Below, piece after piece: positions 18,219 through 26,487 of a stretch of DNA of 64,000 bases (position 1 is its first letter; every line of letters starts with the position of its first letter). The DNA is taken from contig JAWOJB010000024.1 in assembly GCA_046484325.1 (NCBI GenBank), forward strand, positions 1 to 64,000, read 5' to 3'. This DNA is from JAWOJB01 sp046484325. Lineage in GTDB: Bacteria > Actinomycetota > Acidimicrobiia > Spongiisociales > ZC4RG35. The translations under genes were made by a program, and so were the position numbers. The notes under the pieces are model-generated. The model had not been told where the DNA came from. It ran no database searches and was given only the letters and a program-made list of their open reading frames with translations.

Positions 18219-20503
18219 GTCCGCTCCCTTCTCCGCAGCAGCGGGACCACGAGACCCGCCGACCCGAGGGCGGCCACGACCAGCACGGTGATCTCGCCGA
18301 GCGTGTCGAAGCCGCGGAAGTCGACGAGGATGACGTTGACGACGTTGGCGCCGGCCGCTTCGGGGACGGCGGCGGCGATCTGCTCCTCCGAGATGGGTGG
18401 GGCGGTACGGGCCGAGCCGGCCAGCAGGGCGCCCGCCACCACGAACCCGGCCACCGCCAGCGAGGCCACCACCCGGGCCACCGTCCCGATCGGAGGCTTG
18501 GTCGGCTCTTCGAAGCGGTCGGGAAGGCGGACGAGGACGAGGGCGAACAACACGACGGTCAGCGTCTCGACGAGCAACTGGGTCAGGGCGAGGTCGGGGG
18601 CGCCCTGGATCAGGTACAGGGCGGCCAGCCCGTAGCCGACCGCTCCGAGCAGCAGCACGGCGCCGAACCGGCGACGGGCCTTCGCGATGGCGACCGTGGC
18701 GGCGGCGATCCCCAGGCCGAGCATCCACTGGACGGGTGATCCGAGCTCCGTTGCACCGAGCGGCGGCGGTGCGGAGGCGACGGCGGAGGCCGCCGGGAGG
18801 AAGACGGCGGTCATCAGGATCACGATCAGGTAGGCGGGAAGCGAGCCGTTCTGGACCACACCGGTGAGACGTCCGGCTCCCGCCAGTATCCCGTCGAGCG
18901 CCGCCTGGTACCCGCCGTCGGCGGTGCCCAACCGCCGCCAGGCCCTTGCCAGCCTGCCCTGGGCCACCTCGACCCTCCGTCGTTGCCAGACGAGGGCCGC
19001 CCCGGTGAGGAGGACGGCGGCCGACAGGGCCAGGGCCGGCTTGAGCCCCGGCCAGAGCACCAGCTTGCCCACCGACTGGCCGGTCAGCGACGTCGTCGCC
19101 GACCCGGCGAGGGCGGCGACCGGCCCCGGGAACAGCCCGAGCACGAGCGAGGCCAGGGCGAGCAGCGCCGGCCAGCCGACCAGCCCGGGCCCGCCCTCGT
19201 GGGCGGCCGCTGCCTCGGTCGACAGCGACCCCCCGAACGACTCGAGGACGAACCGGGCCGAATAGGCGACGGTGACCGCCGACGCCAGGGCCACGATCCC
19301 CACCACCGACCAGGGCGCGGCGACCGCGAACAGGGCGTCGAATGCGGCCTCCTTGGTGACGAACCCGAGCAGGGGCGGCGCCGCGGCCATTGACGCGGTC
19401 GCCACCGAGGCCACCACGAACGTCCTCGGCATCGTGTGCCTCAGCCCGGACAGCCTGCGGATGTCGCGGCCCCCCGCCTCGTGATCCACGGCGCCCACGA
19501 CCATGAAGAGCGCCGCCTTGAACAGTCCGTGGGCCAGGACGAGCGACACCCCGGCATAGGTGAGGATGGGGTGGCCGAACCCGACCAGCACCACGAGGAA
19601 GCCGAGCTGGCTGACGGTGCTGTGGGCGAGGAGGATCTTCAGGTCGTGCTGGCGGAGGGCCCGCCACCCGCCGATCACCATGGTGGCGAGCCCGGCTCCG
19701 ACCACCACCGGCCGCCACCAACCCACCGAGGCGAACGCCGGTGCGAACCGGCCGATCAGATAGACGCCCGCCTTGACCATCGTCGCCGAGTGCAGGAACG
19801 CCGACGCCGGGGTGGGCGCAGCCATCGCCCCGGGCAGCCAGAAGTGGAAGGGCGCCTGGGCGGATTTCGTGAAGGCCCCGACGAGGACGAGGGCGAGCGC
19901 CGCGTCGACGCCCGCCGGGGGGGCGGACAGCAGCTCGGCCATCGACCACGTCCCCGCCGCCTGGCCCAGCAGGACGAACCCGGCGAGCAGGGCGAGGCCC
20001 CCGACCCCGGTGGTCAAGGCCGCCTGAAGGGCGGCGGCCTTCGCCGCCGGCCGTCCGTCCTCGTGGCCGATCAGCAGGTAGGAGGTGACCGTGGTCAGCT
20101 CCCAGAAGATGAAGAGGGCGAGGAGTTGGTCGGCGGCGACCAGACCCACCATCGAGCCGGCGAACAGGGTCATGACCCCGGCGAACCGCCCCGACCGGGC
20201 CCGATCGGGCAGGTAGGAACCGGCGAAGCCGAAGATCGCGATCCCCGCCACCGCTACGAGCACGAGCATCAGCAGCGAGAACCCATCGACCCGGAAACCG
20301 AGCTCGAGCCGGAGCCCGGGCACCCAGGCGAGCGTCTCGGTCACCGGCTCTCCGGCGAAGATTTTGGGGGCATGGGCGGCTGCCCAAGCGGCGGTCGCCG
20401 CCGGCCCGAGCGCCCCGAGCCACATTCCCCGGGCCCGGAGCCGATCGCGTCCGAGCAGGAGGCCGGCCCCGAGCAGGGCGTGGAAGGTGATCAACGAGAT
20501 CAT
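18215..20503 (-). CDS. mrpA: Mrp antiporter subunit A (operon 2)
   Basis: 762 residues from the ATG at 20503; a TTG three codons earlier is possible, but the ATG aligns with the start of the first copy (MISLITFHALLG versus MILVIALHAVLG). Key motifs IFWELTTVTSYLLIGH, FTKSAQAPFHFWLPGAMAAP and the C-terminal NVVNVILVDFRGFDTLGEIT are present. It is the first gene of the second operon. Its upstream region is shared with a divergent winged-helix regulator, so this copy may be regulated separately from operon 1. Confidence 0.92.
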   Translation of the reverse strand: MISLITFHALLGAGLLLGRDRLRARGMWLGALGPAATAAWAAAHAPKIFAGEPVTETLAWVPGLRLELGFRVDGFSLLMLVLVAVAGIAIFGFAGSYLPDRARSGRFAGVMTLFAGSMVGLVAADQLLALFIFWELTTVTSYLLIGHEDGRPAAKAAALQAALTTGVGGLALLAGFVLLGQAAGTWSMAELLSAPPAGVDAALALVLVGAFTKSAQAPFHFWLPGAMAAPTPASAFLHSATMVKAGVYLIGRFAPAFASVGWWRPVVVGAGLATMVIGGWRALRQHDLKILLAHSTVSQLGFLVVLVGFGHPILTYAGVSLVLAHGLFKAALFMVVGAVDHEAGGRDIRRLSGLRHTMPRTFVVASVATASMAAAPPLLGFVTKEAAFDALFAVAAPWSVVGIVALASAVTVAYSARFVLESFGGSLSTEAAAAHEGGPGLVGWPALLALASLVLGLFPGPVAALAGSATTSLTGQSVGKLVLWPGLKPALALSAAVLLTGAALVWQRRRVEVAQGRLARAWRRLGTADGGYQAALDGILAGAGRLTGVVQNGSLPAYLIVILMTAVFLPAASAVASAPPPLGATELGSPVQWMLGLGIAAATVAIAKARRRFGAVLLLGAVGYGLAALYLIQGAPDLALTQLLVETLTVVLFALVLVRLPDRFEEPTKPPIGTVARVVASLAVAGFVVAGALLAGSARTAPPISEEQIAAAVPEAAGANVVNVILVDFRGFDTLGEITVLVVAALGSAGLVVPLLRRRERT

Positions 20504-20531
20504 GACATGCAATTCATGATTCGCATATCAT
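20502..20531. promoter_or_regulatory. AT-rich dyad between mrpA (operon 2) and the wHTH regulator
   Basis: Arms ATGACATGC (20502-20510) and GCATATCAT (20523-20531) are inverted repeats matching at 8 of 9 positions, centred on AATTCATGATT. The stretch is much richer in A+T than its surroundings and sits between divergent starts. A regulator-binding site is inferred; the dyad overlaps the mrpA start codon, which would suit repression. Confidence 0.45.
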
Positions 20532-20555
20532 GCTACGGGATGCCCGGATGATGTG

Positions 20556-20849
20556 ATGACCAAAGCGATGACCTGGACCTTCCTCACGAATCATGCCCAT
20601 GTGCTCTCCTGCCTCCACCGGGAGCCGGATGTCACCCTCCGGGAGGTGGCGGCGAGGGTGGGCATCACCGAGAGGGCCGCCCATCGCATCGTCGGCGAGT
20701 TGGAGTCGGCCGGGTATCTCGAGCATCGCCGGATCGGCCGGCGCAACCTCTATTCGGTACGTCGCGAGCTGCCGCTCCGGCACCCCCTCGACCGCCATCG
20801 GTCCGTGGGAGACCTCCTCGACCTCATCGACGAGACCGTCGACCACTGA
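20556..20849 (+). CDS. winged helix-turn-helix transcriptional regulator
   Basis: About 97 residues; GTG at 20553 and ATG at 20568 are alternative starts. The helix-turn-helix is plain: REVAARVGITERAAHRIVGE at about residues 30-49, followed by the wing region HRRIGRRNLYSVRRELPLR. It is a compact MarR/ArsR-like fold without a cysteine metal site. This type of short protein beginning TWTFLTNHAHVL is widespread in actinobacteria with no assigned ligand. Divergence from Mrp operon 2 makes control of that operon likely but unproven. Confidence 0.8.
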   Translation: MTKAMTWTFLTNHAHVLSCLHREPDVTLREVAARVGITERAAHRIVGELESAGYLEHRRIGRRNLYSVRRELPLRHPLDRHRSVGDLLDLIDETVDH

Positions 20850-20856
20850 TCCCGCT

Positions 20857-20907
20857 CCAACCGTGGGCCGGTGAACACGATGGGTGTGTTCCCCAACCCT
20901 GGGTTGG
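20857..20907. terminator. imperfect palindrome between convergent genes (family C, copy 1)
   Basis: CCAACC...GGTTGG arms with symmetric internal mismatches; GAACAC pairs with GTGTTC around a short loop. It sits between the regulator stop (20849) and the carboxylase stop (20914), so it may terminate both. A relative with the same mismatch pattern lies at 26436-26482. Confidence 0.55.
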
Positions 20908-20913
20908 CGGATC

Positions 20914-22512
20914 TCACATGCGGAAGATGCCGAACTCGCCGGTGCCACGGACGGGCGCGGAGTGGGCGGCGGACAGGGCGATCCCCAGCACCGTGCGGGT
21001 GTCACGGGGGTCGACGATCCCGTCGTCGCGGATGCGGGCTGTGGAGAAGTACGACAGCTCCTGCTGCTCGATCTGGTGCTCGATCATGGCGCGCATGGCG
21101 GCGTCGGCCTCCTCGTCGTAGCCCTGGCCGCGGGCCTCGGCTGCCGCTCGCCCGATGATCGACATCACGCCTGCCAACTGCTTCGGCCCCATCACCGCCA
21201 CCTTGTGGTTGGGCCAGCCGAAGACGAAGCGGGGGTCGTACGAGCGGCCCGACATGCCGTAGTTCCCGGCTCCATAGGACACCCCGGCCATCAGCGAGAT
21301 GTGGGGGACCGTCGAGTTGGCGACCGCGTTCACCATCTTCGAGCCGTCCTTGATGATCCCTCGCTGCTCGTACTGCTTGCCGACCATGTAGCCGGTGGTG
21401 TTGTGGAGGAAGAGGATCGGCTGGTCGTAGCGGTTGCAGAGCTGGATGAACTCGGTCGCCTTCTGGGCCTCTTCCGAGAAGATCACCCCCTGCTGGTTGG
21501 CGACCACCCCCACCGCGAAGCCGTGCACCGAGCCCCAGCCGCAGATCATCGAGGTGCCATAGAGCGCCTTGTACTCCTCGAAGCGGGACCCGTCGAGCAC
21601 CCTGCCCAGCACTTCGCGCATGTCCATCGGGATCCGCAGATCGTGGGGGATCACGCCGAGCAGGTCGTCGACGTCGTGGACCGGCTCGTCGGGGGGCATG
21701 GTCGGCCCGTACCCCTGCTTGCGCCAGTTGAGATGGGCCACGATCTCCCGGCCCATCCGGATGGCGTCGAGCTCGTCCTGGGCGAAGTAGTCGGACAGGC
21801 CCGAGATGCGGCTGTGCATCTCGGCGCCGCCCAGCTCCTCGTCGGTGGACTCCTCGCCGGTGGCCATCTTCACGAGTGGCGGGCCGCCCAGGAACACCTT
21901 GGCCCGTTCCTTCACCATCACCGAGTAGTCGCACATGCCGGGGACGTAGGCGCCGCCGGCGGTGGAGTTCCCGAACACGAGGGCGACGGTCGGGATCCCC
22001 ATCTTGGAGAGTTGGGTGAGGTTGCGGAACCACTTGCCCCCGGTGATGAACACCTCGGCCTGGTCGGGCAGGTCGGCGCCGCCCGATTCCACGAGGTTGA
22101 CCAGCGGGAGCCGGTTCTCGCGGGCGATGTCCTGGGCCCGCAGGGTTTTGGCGAGTGAATATCGATTCGACGACCCGGCCTGGCTGGTGGGGTCGTTGGC
22201 CGAGATCATGCACTCGACGCCGGAGATCACGCCGATCCCGGTGACGGCGTTGGCCCCGAGGGTCTTCTCGGTCCCCCACGCCGCAAGGGTCGAGAGCTCG
22301 AGGAACGGGGTGTCCCGATCGACCAGCAGCTCGATGCGCTCGCGAGCGAGCATCTTTCCACGCTCGCGATGCCGGTCGATGTACTTCTGCCCCCCGCCCT
22401 GGCGGGCCTGTTCCATGAGCTTCTCGAACTCGGCGAGCTTGTCGAGCATGGCCGAGCGATTCGTCCGGAACTCCTCGGAGGAGTGGTCGACCTTGGTGGG
22501 GAGGACCTGCAT
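20914..22512 (-). CDS. acyl-CoA carboxylase beta subunit (carboxyltransferase), MCC-like
   Basis: 532 residues from the ATG at 22512; longer upstream frames are not homologous. Carboxyltransferase with two crotonase-fold halves: LVESGGADLPDQAEVF near residue 150 and the GNSTAGGAYVPGMCDYSVMV segment near residue 192, then FLHNTTGYMVGKQYEQRGI near residue 390. These motifs and the length fit methylcrotonyl- or geranyl-CoA carboxylase beta rather than the propionyl type. It pairs functionally with the biotin subunit at 7098-9062. TAGCCT lies 11 nt upstream. Confidence 0.88.
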   Translation of the reverse strand: MQVLPTKVDHSSEEFRTNRSAMLDKLAEFEKLMEQARQGGGQKYIDRHRERGKMLARERIELLVDRDTPFLELSTLAAWGTEKTLGANAVTGIGVISGVECMISANDPTSQAGSSNRYSLAKTLRAQDIARENRLPLVNLVESGGADLPDQAEVFITGGKWFRNLTQLSKMGIPTVALVFGNSTAGGAYVPGMCDYSVMVKERAKVFLGGPPLVKMATGEESTDEELGGAEMHSRISGLSDYFAQDELDAIRMGREIVAHLNWRKQGYGPTMPPDEPVHDVDDLLGVIPHDLRIPMDMREVLGRVLDGSRFEEYKALYGTSMICGWGSVHGFAVGVVANQQGVIFSEEAQKATEFIQLCNRYDQPILFLHNTTGYMVGKQYEQRGIIKDGSKMVNAVANSTVPHISLMAGVSYGAGNYGMSGRSYDPRFVFGWPNHKVAVMGPKQLAGVMSIIGRAAAEARGQGYDEEADAAMRAMIEHQIEQQELSYFSTARIRDDGIVDPRDTRTVLGIALSAAHSAPVRGTGEFGIFRM

Positions 22513-22523
22513 CGTCGACCGGC

Positions 22524-22529
22524 AGGCTA
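22524..22529 (-). promoter_or_regulatory. candidate -10 element of the carboxylase beta gene
   Basis: TAGCCT 11 nt upstream of the ATG at 22512, in the 82-nt divergent gap. Same hexamer and similar spacing as before mgtE. Confidence 0.35.
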
Positions 22530-22594
22530 CCCGCTCGGGACGGGTGCCTCCCCCGCTGCGATACTCCCCGCATCCGCCATCCGAGGAGGCCGCC

Positions 22595-23044
22595 GTGGGC
22601 ACACCGCTCGAGACACTGGAGGGACTGGTGGGGAGCGAGATCGGGGTGAGCGAGTGGATGACGATCGCCCAGGAGCGGATCGAGGCCTTCGCCGCCGCCA
22701 CCGACGACCATCAGTGGATCCACGTCGACCCCGAGCGGGCGGCGACCGGGCCGTTCGGGACGACCATCGCCCACGGCTTCCTGACGCTGTCGCTGCTCGT
22801 GCCGCTCGCCGGTCAGGTCGCTCTCCCGGTCCCCGAGCCGAAGATGGGCATCAACTACGGGCTGGACAAGGTGCGGTTCATCTCGCCGGTGCCGGCGGGC
22901 GGCCGGATCCGTGCCCGGGTGGTGATCGGCGAGGTGACCGAGGTGCCGGGCGGCCTCCAGGTGAAGCGGGTGGTCACGATGGAGCTGGAAGGGGCGGAGA
23001 AGCCCGCGATGGTGGCCGAGAGCCTGATCCGGCTGGTGTACTGA
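22595..23044 (+). CDS. MaoC-like dehydratase (hot-dog fold)
   Basis: 149 residues from a GTG with a strong GAGGAGG box 5 nt upstream. The motif FAAATDDHQWIHVDPERA at about residues 31-48 holds the Asp/His pair of the (R)-specific enoyl-CoA hydratase 2 family, followed by FGTTIAHGFLTLSLL. These enzymes hydrate enoyl-CoA or enoyl-ACP. The surrounding acyl-CoA genes fit that role. The stop overlaps the next ATG. Confidence 0.85.
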   Translation: MGTPLETLEGLVGSEIGVSEWMTIAQERIEAFAAATDDHQWIHVDPERAATGPFGTTIAHGFLTLSLLVPLAGQVALPVPEPKMGINYGLDKVRFISPVPAGGRIRARVVIGEVTEVPGGLQVKRVVTMELEGAEKPAMVAESLIRLVY

Positions 23045-24003
23045 TGCCGGCAGCCGCAAGGGAGAGGGCCATGCGATCGGGTCGCTCGATGACGGAGGTG
23101 GTCGGTCACACGCCACTCGTCCGGCTTCGCAAGGTGGTCCCCGACGGGGCGGCCGAGGTGTTCGTGAAGCTGGAGTGGTTTAACCCCACCGGCTCCTACA
23201 AGGACCGGATGGCGCTGGCCATGATCGAGGAGGCCGAGAAGAGGGGGGACCTGCGTCCCGGGATGACGGTGGTGGAGTACACGGGTGGGAGCACCGGCTC
23301 GTCGTTGGCCTACGTGTGCGCGGCGAAGGGGTATCGATTCCGGGTGGTCTCCTCGGACGCCTTTGCGATCGAGAAGCTCAAGACCATGAAGGCGTTCGGT
23401 GCCGAGGTCGTGCTGGTTCCCAGCGATGGCGGCCGCATCACCCCCGACCTGATACCGCGCATGGTCGAGAAGGCATCGGAGCTGGCCGCATCCGATGACG
23501 TGTACTTCACCAATCAGCTCCACAACGCGGACTCGCTGGTCGGCTACCGCAACGTCGGACTCGAGCTCCTCGAGGAGATGAGCGTCCACCCCGACGCGTT
23601 CGGTGCTGCGGTGGGAACCGCCGGGCTCGCCATGGGGGTTGCCAGTGCCTTCAGGGACGCAGGGTGCAGAGCGCGCATCGTCGTCTTCGAGCCGGCTTCC
23701 ACTCCGGTGATCTCGGGGGGGACACCGGGAGCCCACCGGGTGGAGGGAATCGGGATCGGGTCGTTGCCGCCTCTGCTGGATCCTGCGCTCTTCGATGAGG
23801 TGCGGGCGATCGACGAGGCCGAGGCGCGTGCGATGGCGCGACGTCTGGCAGCCGATGAAGGTCTGCTGGCCGGTACGTCCAGCGGGCTGAATGTCGCCGG
23901 GGCCATCCAGCTTGCCACGGCGTTGGGTGAGGGTCATCGGGTGGTGACCGTGGCGGTCGACACCGGGCTGAAGTATCTCGCTGGTGATCTCTTCGATGTC
24001 TGA
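23044..24003 (+). CDS. cysteine-synthase family PLP enzyme
   Basis: 319 residues, start overlapping the MaoC stop (TGATG). Fold-type II PLP enzyme: LVRLRKVVP, Schiff-base lysine in FNPTGSYKDRMA near residue 52, the substrate loop EYTGGSTGSSLA near residue 81, and the phosphate-binding region GTAGLAMG. It could make cysteine or another beta-substituted alanine. The loop GGSTGSS replaces the usual SGNTG of CysK/CysM, so a nonstandard substrate is possible. It has no cysE neighbour. Enzyme class is firm; the reaction is not. Confidence 0.75.
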   Translation: MPAAARERAMRSGRSMTEVVGHTPLVRLRKVVPDGAAEVFVKLEWFNPTGSYKDRMALAMIEEAEKRGDLRPGMTVVEYTGGSTGSSLAYVCAAKGYRFRVVSSDAFAIEKLKTMKAFGAEVVLVPSDGGRITPDLIPRMVEKASELAASDDVYFTNQLHNADSLVGYRNVGLELLEEMSVHPDAFGAAVGTAGLAMGVASAFRDAGCRARIVVFEPASTPVISGGTPGAHRVEGIGIGSLPPLLDPALFDEVRAIDEAEARAMARRLAADEGLLAGTSSGLNVAGAIQLATALGEGHRVVTVAVDTGLKYLAGDLFDV

Positions 24004-24055
24004 CGGCGCGCCCTCCCATGCGAGCCGCAAGAGCCTGGTCAGGCTGGGGCCCTGA

Positions 24056-24772
24056 TCACCGGCTCAGGCTCCTCCCGCCCCCGATGACCACCACCTGGCC
24101 GGTGAGGTAGGACGAGCGGTCGCCGGCGAGGAATCCGACCAGCTCGGCGACCTCCGCAGGCTCGCCCATCCGGCCGAGCGGAATCGCCGCCGTCATCCTC
24201 TCCCGGACCTTGTCGGGGATGGCCATCGACATCTCGGTGGCGATCAATCCGGGGGCGATGGCGTTGACCCGCACTCCCGGGGCGAGCTCGAGGGCGAGAG
24301 CCCGGGTGAGCCCGACCAGCGCTCCCTTCGACATCGAATAGTTGTACTGACCGAAGTTGCCGAGGTAGGCGCGGGAGGCGATGTTGACGATCGCACCGCC
24401 CTCGCCGAAGTAGGGGATGAGCTCCCGGGTCAGGAGGTAGGCGGCGCCCAGGTTCACCGACAGCACGGCGGCGAACGCCTCGTCGGTCAGGTTCACGATG
24501 CGGGCGTCGCGGGTGATCCCGGCGTTGTTGACGAGGACTCCGAGCGGCCCCGCATCCGCCACCGCCCCGGCCACCGCAGCCCGGCCCTCGGCGCTGGTCA
24601 GATCGGCCTGCACCGGCACGCCATCGATCCCCTCTTCCTGAAGGCCGACGACGGCGTCGGCCAGGGTCGGCGAGAGGTCGACGGCGACGACGAGGTGGCC
24701 GTCGGCTCCCAGCCGGCGACAGATCGCCCGACCCAGGCCCCCGGCGGCGCCGGTGACGATGGCCGCACTCAC
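24056..24772 (-). CDS. 3-oxoacyl-(ACP/CoA) reductase, SDR family
   Basis: 238 residues from a GTG overlapping the upstream gene's stop. Classical SDR: TGAAGGLGRAI cofactor motif, NNAGITRDARI, catalytic Ser in IVNIASRAYLG and YNYSMSK (Tyr-x3-Lys), then APGLIATEM. FabG-like, reducing 3-oxoacyl thioesters with NADPH or NADH. It is translationally coupled to an SDR-like protein of 153 residues that could form a mixed complex with it. Confidence 0.87.
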   Translation of the reverse strand: MSAAIVTGAAGGLGRAICRRLGADGHLVVAVDLSPTLADAVVGLQEEGIDGVPVQADLTSAEGRAAVAGAVADAGPLGVLVNNAGITRDARIVNLTDEAFAAVLSVNLGAAYLLTRELIPYFGEGGAIVNIASRAYLGNFGQYNYSMSKGALVGLTRALALELAPGVRVNAIAPGLIATEMSMAIPDKVRERMTAAIPLGRMGEPAEVAELVGFLAGDRSSYLTGQVVVIGGGRSLSR

Positions 24773-25230
24773 GGCAGCGCCTTTCCAACGTGGAGGGCGC
24801 CGAGGCGGACCAGCTCGCCCGACGGGCCGTCCGGCTCGAGCAGGCGGACTGTCCAGCGGGCGATCACCTCGATCGGCGAGTCCGCCTCGACGGCCAGCAC
24901 GTTGGCCGGCACCCCGACCTTGGCGGTCTCGAACGCCAGCGTCCGGGCGCCCGACAGGAGGCCGGTGGCGACCATCGCCGGGCCGGGTCCGCGCCGGCCC
25001 AGCAGGTCGTCGTTGTGGACGACGTACACGATCGGCCCGCCCGCCTGGGCCGATCTGCGGGTCAGCTCGAAGGCCGTGGTCAACTCGGCGAGCACGTCCG
25101 GCCACTCGCTACCCACCTCGGCCGCGACGAACACGAGCCCGTCCCCGGGCTCTCCCGATTCGCAGCCCGTCGCGGCGAGGGCGGCCGCCAGCTCTTGACT
25201 GGTGCGGAGGACGGCTCGCACGGCGGTCAC
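24769..25230 (-). CDS. SDR-like noncatalytic partner protein
   Basis: 153 residues. Not a recognised enzyme. LVFVAAEVGSEWPDVLAELT, VYVVHNDDLLG, ATGLLSGARTLAFETAKVG and NVLAVEADSP follow the order of the C-terminal half of an SDR fold, but glycine-rich and Tyr-Lys motifs are missing. It resembles the N-terminal degenerate domain of high-molecular-weight FabG proteins such as mycobacterial FabG4, here as its own gene joined to the active reductase by a GTGA overlap. It also overlaps the CoA transferase end by 4 nt. Role as a structural partner is inference. Confidence 0.55.
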   Translation of the reverse strand: MTAVRAVLRTSQELAAALAATGCESGEPGDGLVFVAAEVGSEWPDVLAELTTAFELTRRSAQAGGPIVYVVHNDDLLGRRGPGPAMVATGLLSGARTLAFETAKVGVPANVLAVEADSPIEVIARWTVRLLEPDGPSGELVRLGALHVGKALP

Positions 25231-26402
25231 GCAGGGTCCCCGATGAGTTCGGCGATCTCCTGGTCGGTGGCACCCAGCTCGGCGAGGACCGCCGCGGTGT
25301 GCTGTCCGAGCGCCGGGGGCGGGTCGCTCGCCCGGGCCGGGGCGCCGTCAAGCCGGAGCGGCGAGCCGATGCCGCGGACCCGCCCGGCAACCGGGTGGTC
25401 ATACTCCACCACCATCTCGTTGTGGGTCACCTGGGGATCGTGCCACACCTCGGGGAGGGTCAGCACCCGCCCGACCGGGAGCCCGGCGGCGCCGAGCCTC
25501 TCGACCCACCGGCTCGTCAGGTCGGAGCGGAAGACGGCCTCCAACTCGGCCACCAGTTCGGCGCGTCCCTGCATCCGGGCGCCGTTGGTGGGGTAGCGGT
25601 CAGCCAGGTCGAGGCGCCCGAGCTCCCGGCACAGGACGAGGAAGTGGGCATCGGACACGATGGCGAGCGTGAGGTGGCCGTCGGCGGTCTCGAATGCCTG
25701 GTTGGGGGCGAGAAACGGCGAGGCGGTGCCGGTCTTGGCAGGCTGGCGCCCGGTGGCGAAGGCGACGGCGTTCCAGCCCGATTGCACCGCCATCAGCCCG
25801 TCCCGGAGGGAGACGTCCACCCGCCGGCCCCGACCGGTGGCCGCTCGCTCGACCAGGGCGGCGCACACGGCGAGGGCGGCGTTGGTGGCGGCCACGTAGT
25901 CGCCGATGGTTGTGGCGGTCTTGGCGGGTGGGCTCCCGGGCTCGCCGGTGATCGACATCATCCCCGACTCGCCCTGGAAGACGACGTCGATCCCGGCCCG
26001 ATCGGCGTAGGGCCCGTCGGCGCCGAACGCCGAGACGACCGTGTAGATCACCGCCGGGTTGATCCGGCGAACGTCCTCCTCGCCCAGCCCCATCCGCTCC
26101 ATCGCCCCGAGCCGGAGGTTGTGGAGGAGCACGTCGGCAGAGGCGACGAGGTCACCGAGCCAGCGCCTGGCATCGGGATCCTTGGGCGAGAGGCACACCG
26201 AGCGCTTGCCCCGATTCACCGCCATGAAGAAGGCCGACTCCCCGACGACGTAGGGGCCGAAACTCCGTCCCAGGTCGCCCGACGGCGGCTCCACCTTGAC
26301 GACGTCGGCACCCAGGTCGGCGAGCAGCATCCCGGCATAGGGGCCGGCGATGAGGTTGCCGAACTCGACGACGCGGATGCCGTCGAGGGGCCCGCCGGTC
26401 AT
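25227..26402 (-). CDS. CaiB/BaiF-type CoA transferase (family III)
   Basis: 391 residues. N-terminal DGIRVVEFGNLIAGPYAGMLLADLGADVVKVE, given here as two adjoining motifs (RVVEFGNLIAGPYAG; LADLGADVVKVE), and the catalytic aspartate in TTIGDYVAATNA near residue 168. Family III enzymes move CoA between carboxylic acids. In this operon it may activate a branched or dicarboxylic acid for thiolase and reductase steps. The acyl substrate cannot be deduced. Confidence 0.88.
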   Translation of the reverse strand: MTGGPLDGIRVVEFGNLIAGPYAGMLLADLGADVVKVEPPSGDLGRSFGPYVVGESAFFMAVNRGKRSVCLSPKDPDARRWLGDLVASADVLLHNLRLGAMERMGLGEEDVRRINPAVIYTVVSAFGADGPYADRAGIDVVFQGESGMMSITGEPGSPPAKTATTIGDYVAATNAALAVCAALVERAATGRGRRVDVSLRDGLMAVQSGWNAVAFATGRQPAKTGTASPFLAPNQAFETADGHLTLAIVSDAHFLVLCRELGRLDLADRYPTNGARMQGRAELVAELEAVFRSDLTSRWVERLGAAGLPVGRVLTLPEVWHDPQVTHNEMVVEYDHPVAGRVRGIGSPLRLDGAPARASDPPPALGQHTAAVLAELGATDQEIAELIGDPA

Positions 26403-26435
26403 GGGCGGAGCCCCGGGGACGGACCGATCCGTTCG

Positions 26436-26482
26436 AACCGTGGGCCGGGGACCACACTCAGTGTGTTCACCAACCCTGGGTT
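26436..26482. repeat. imperfect palindrome (family C, copy 2)
   Basis: Arms begin AACCGTGGGCCGG and end CCAACCCTGGGTT, as in the element at 20857-20907, with ACCACACT/AGTGTGTT at the centre. It lies 3' of the thiolase gene and 5' of the CoA-transferase gene on the minus strand, so it could terminate the thiolase transcript. Confidence 0.55.
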
Positions 26483-26487
26483 ACTCC

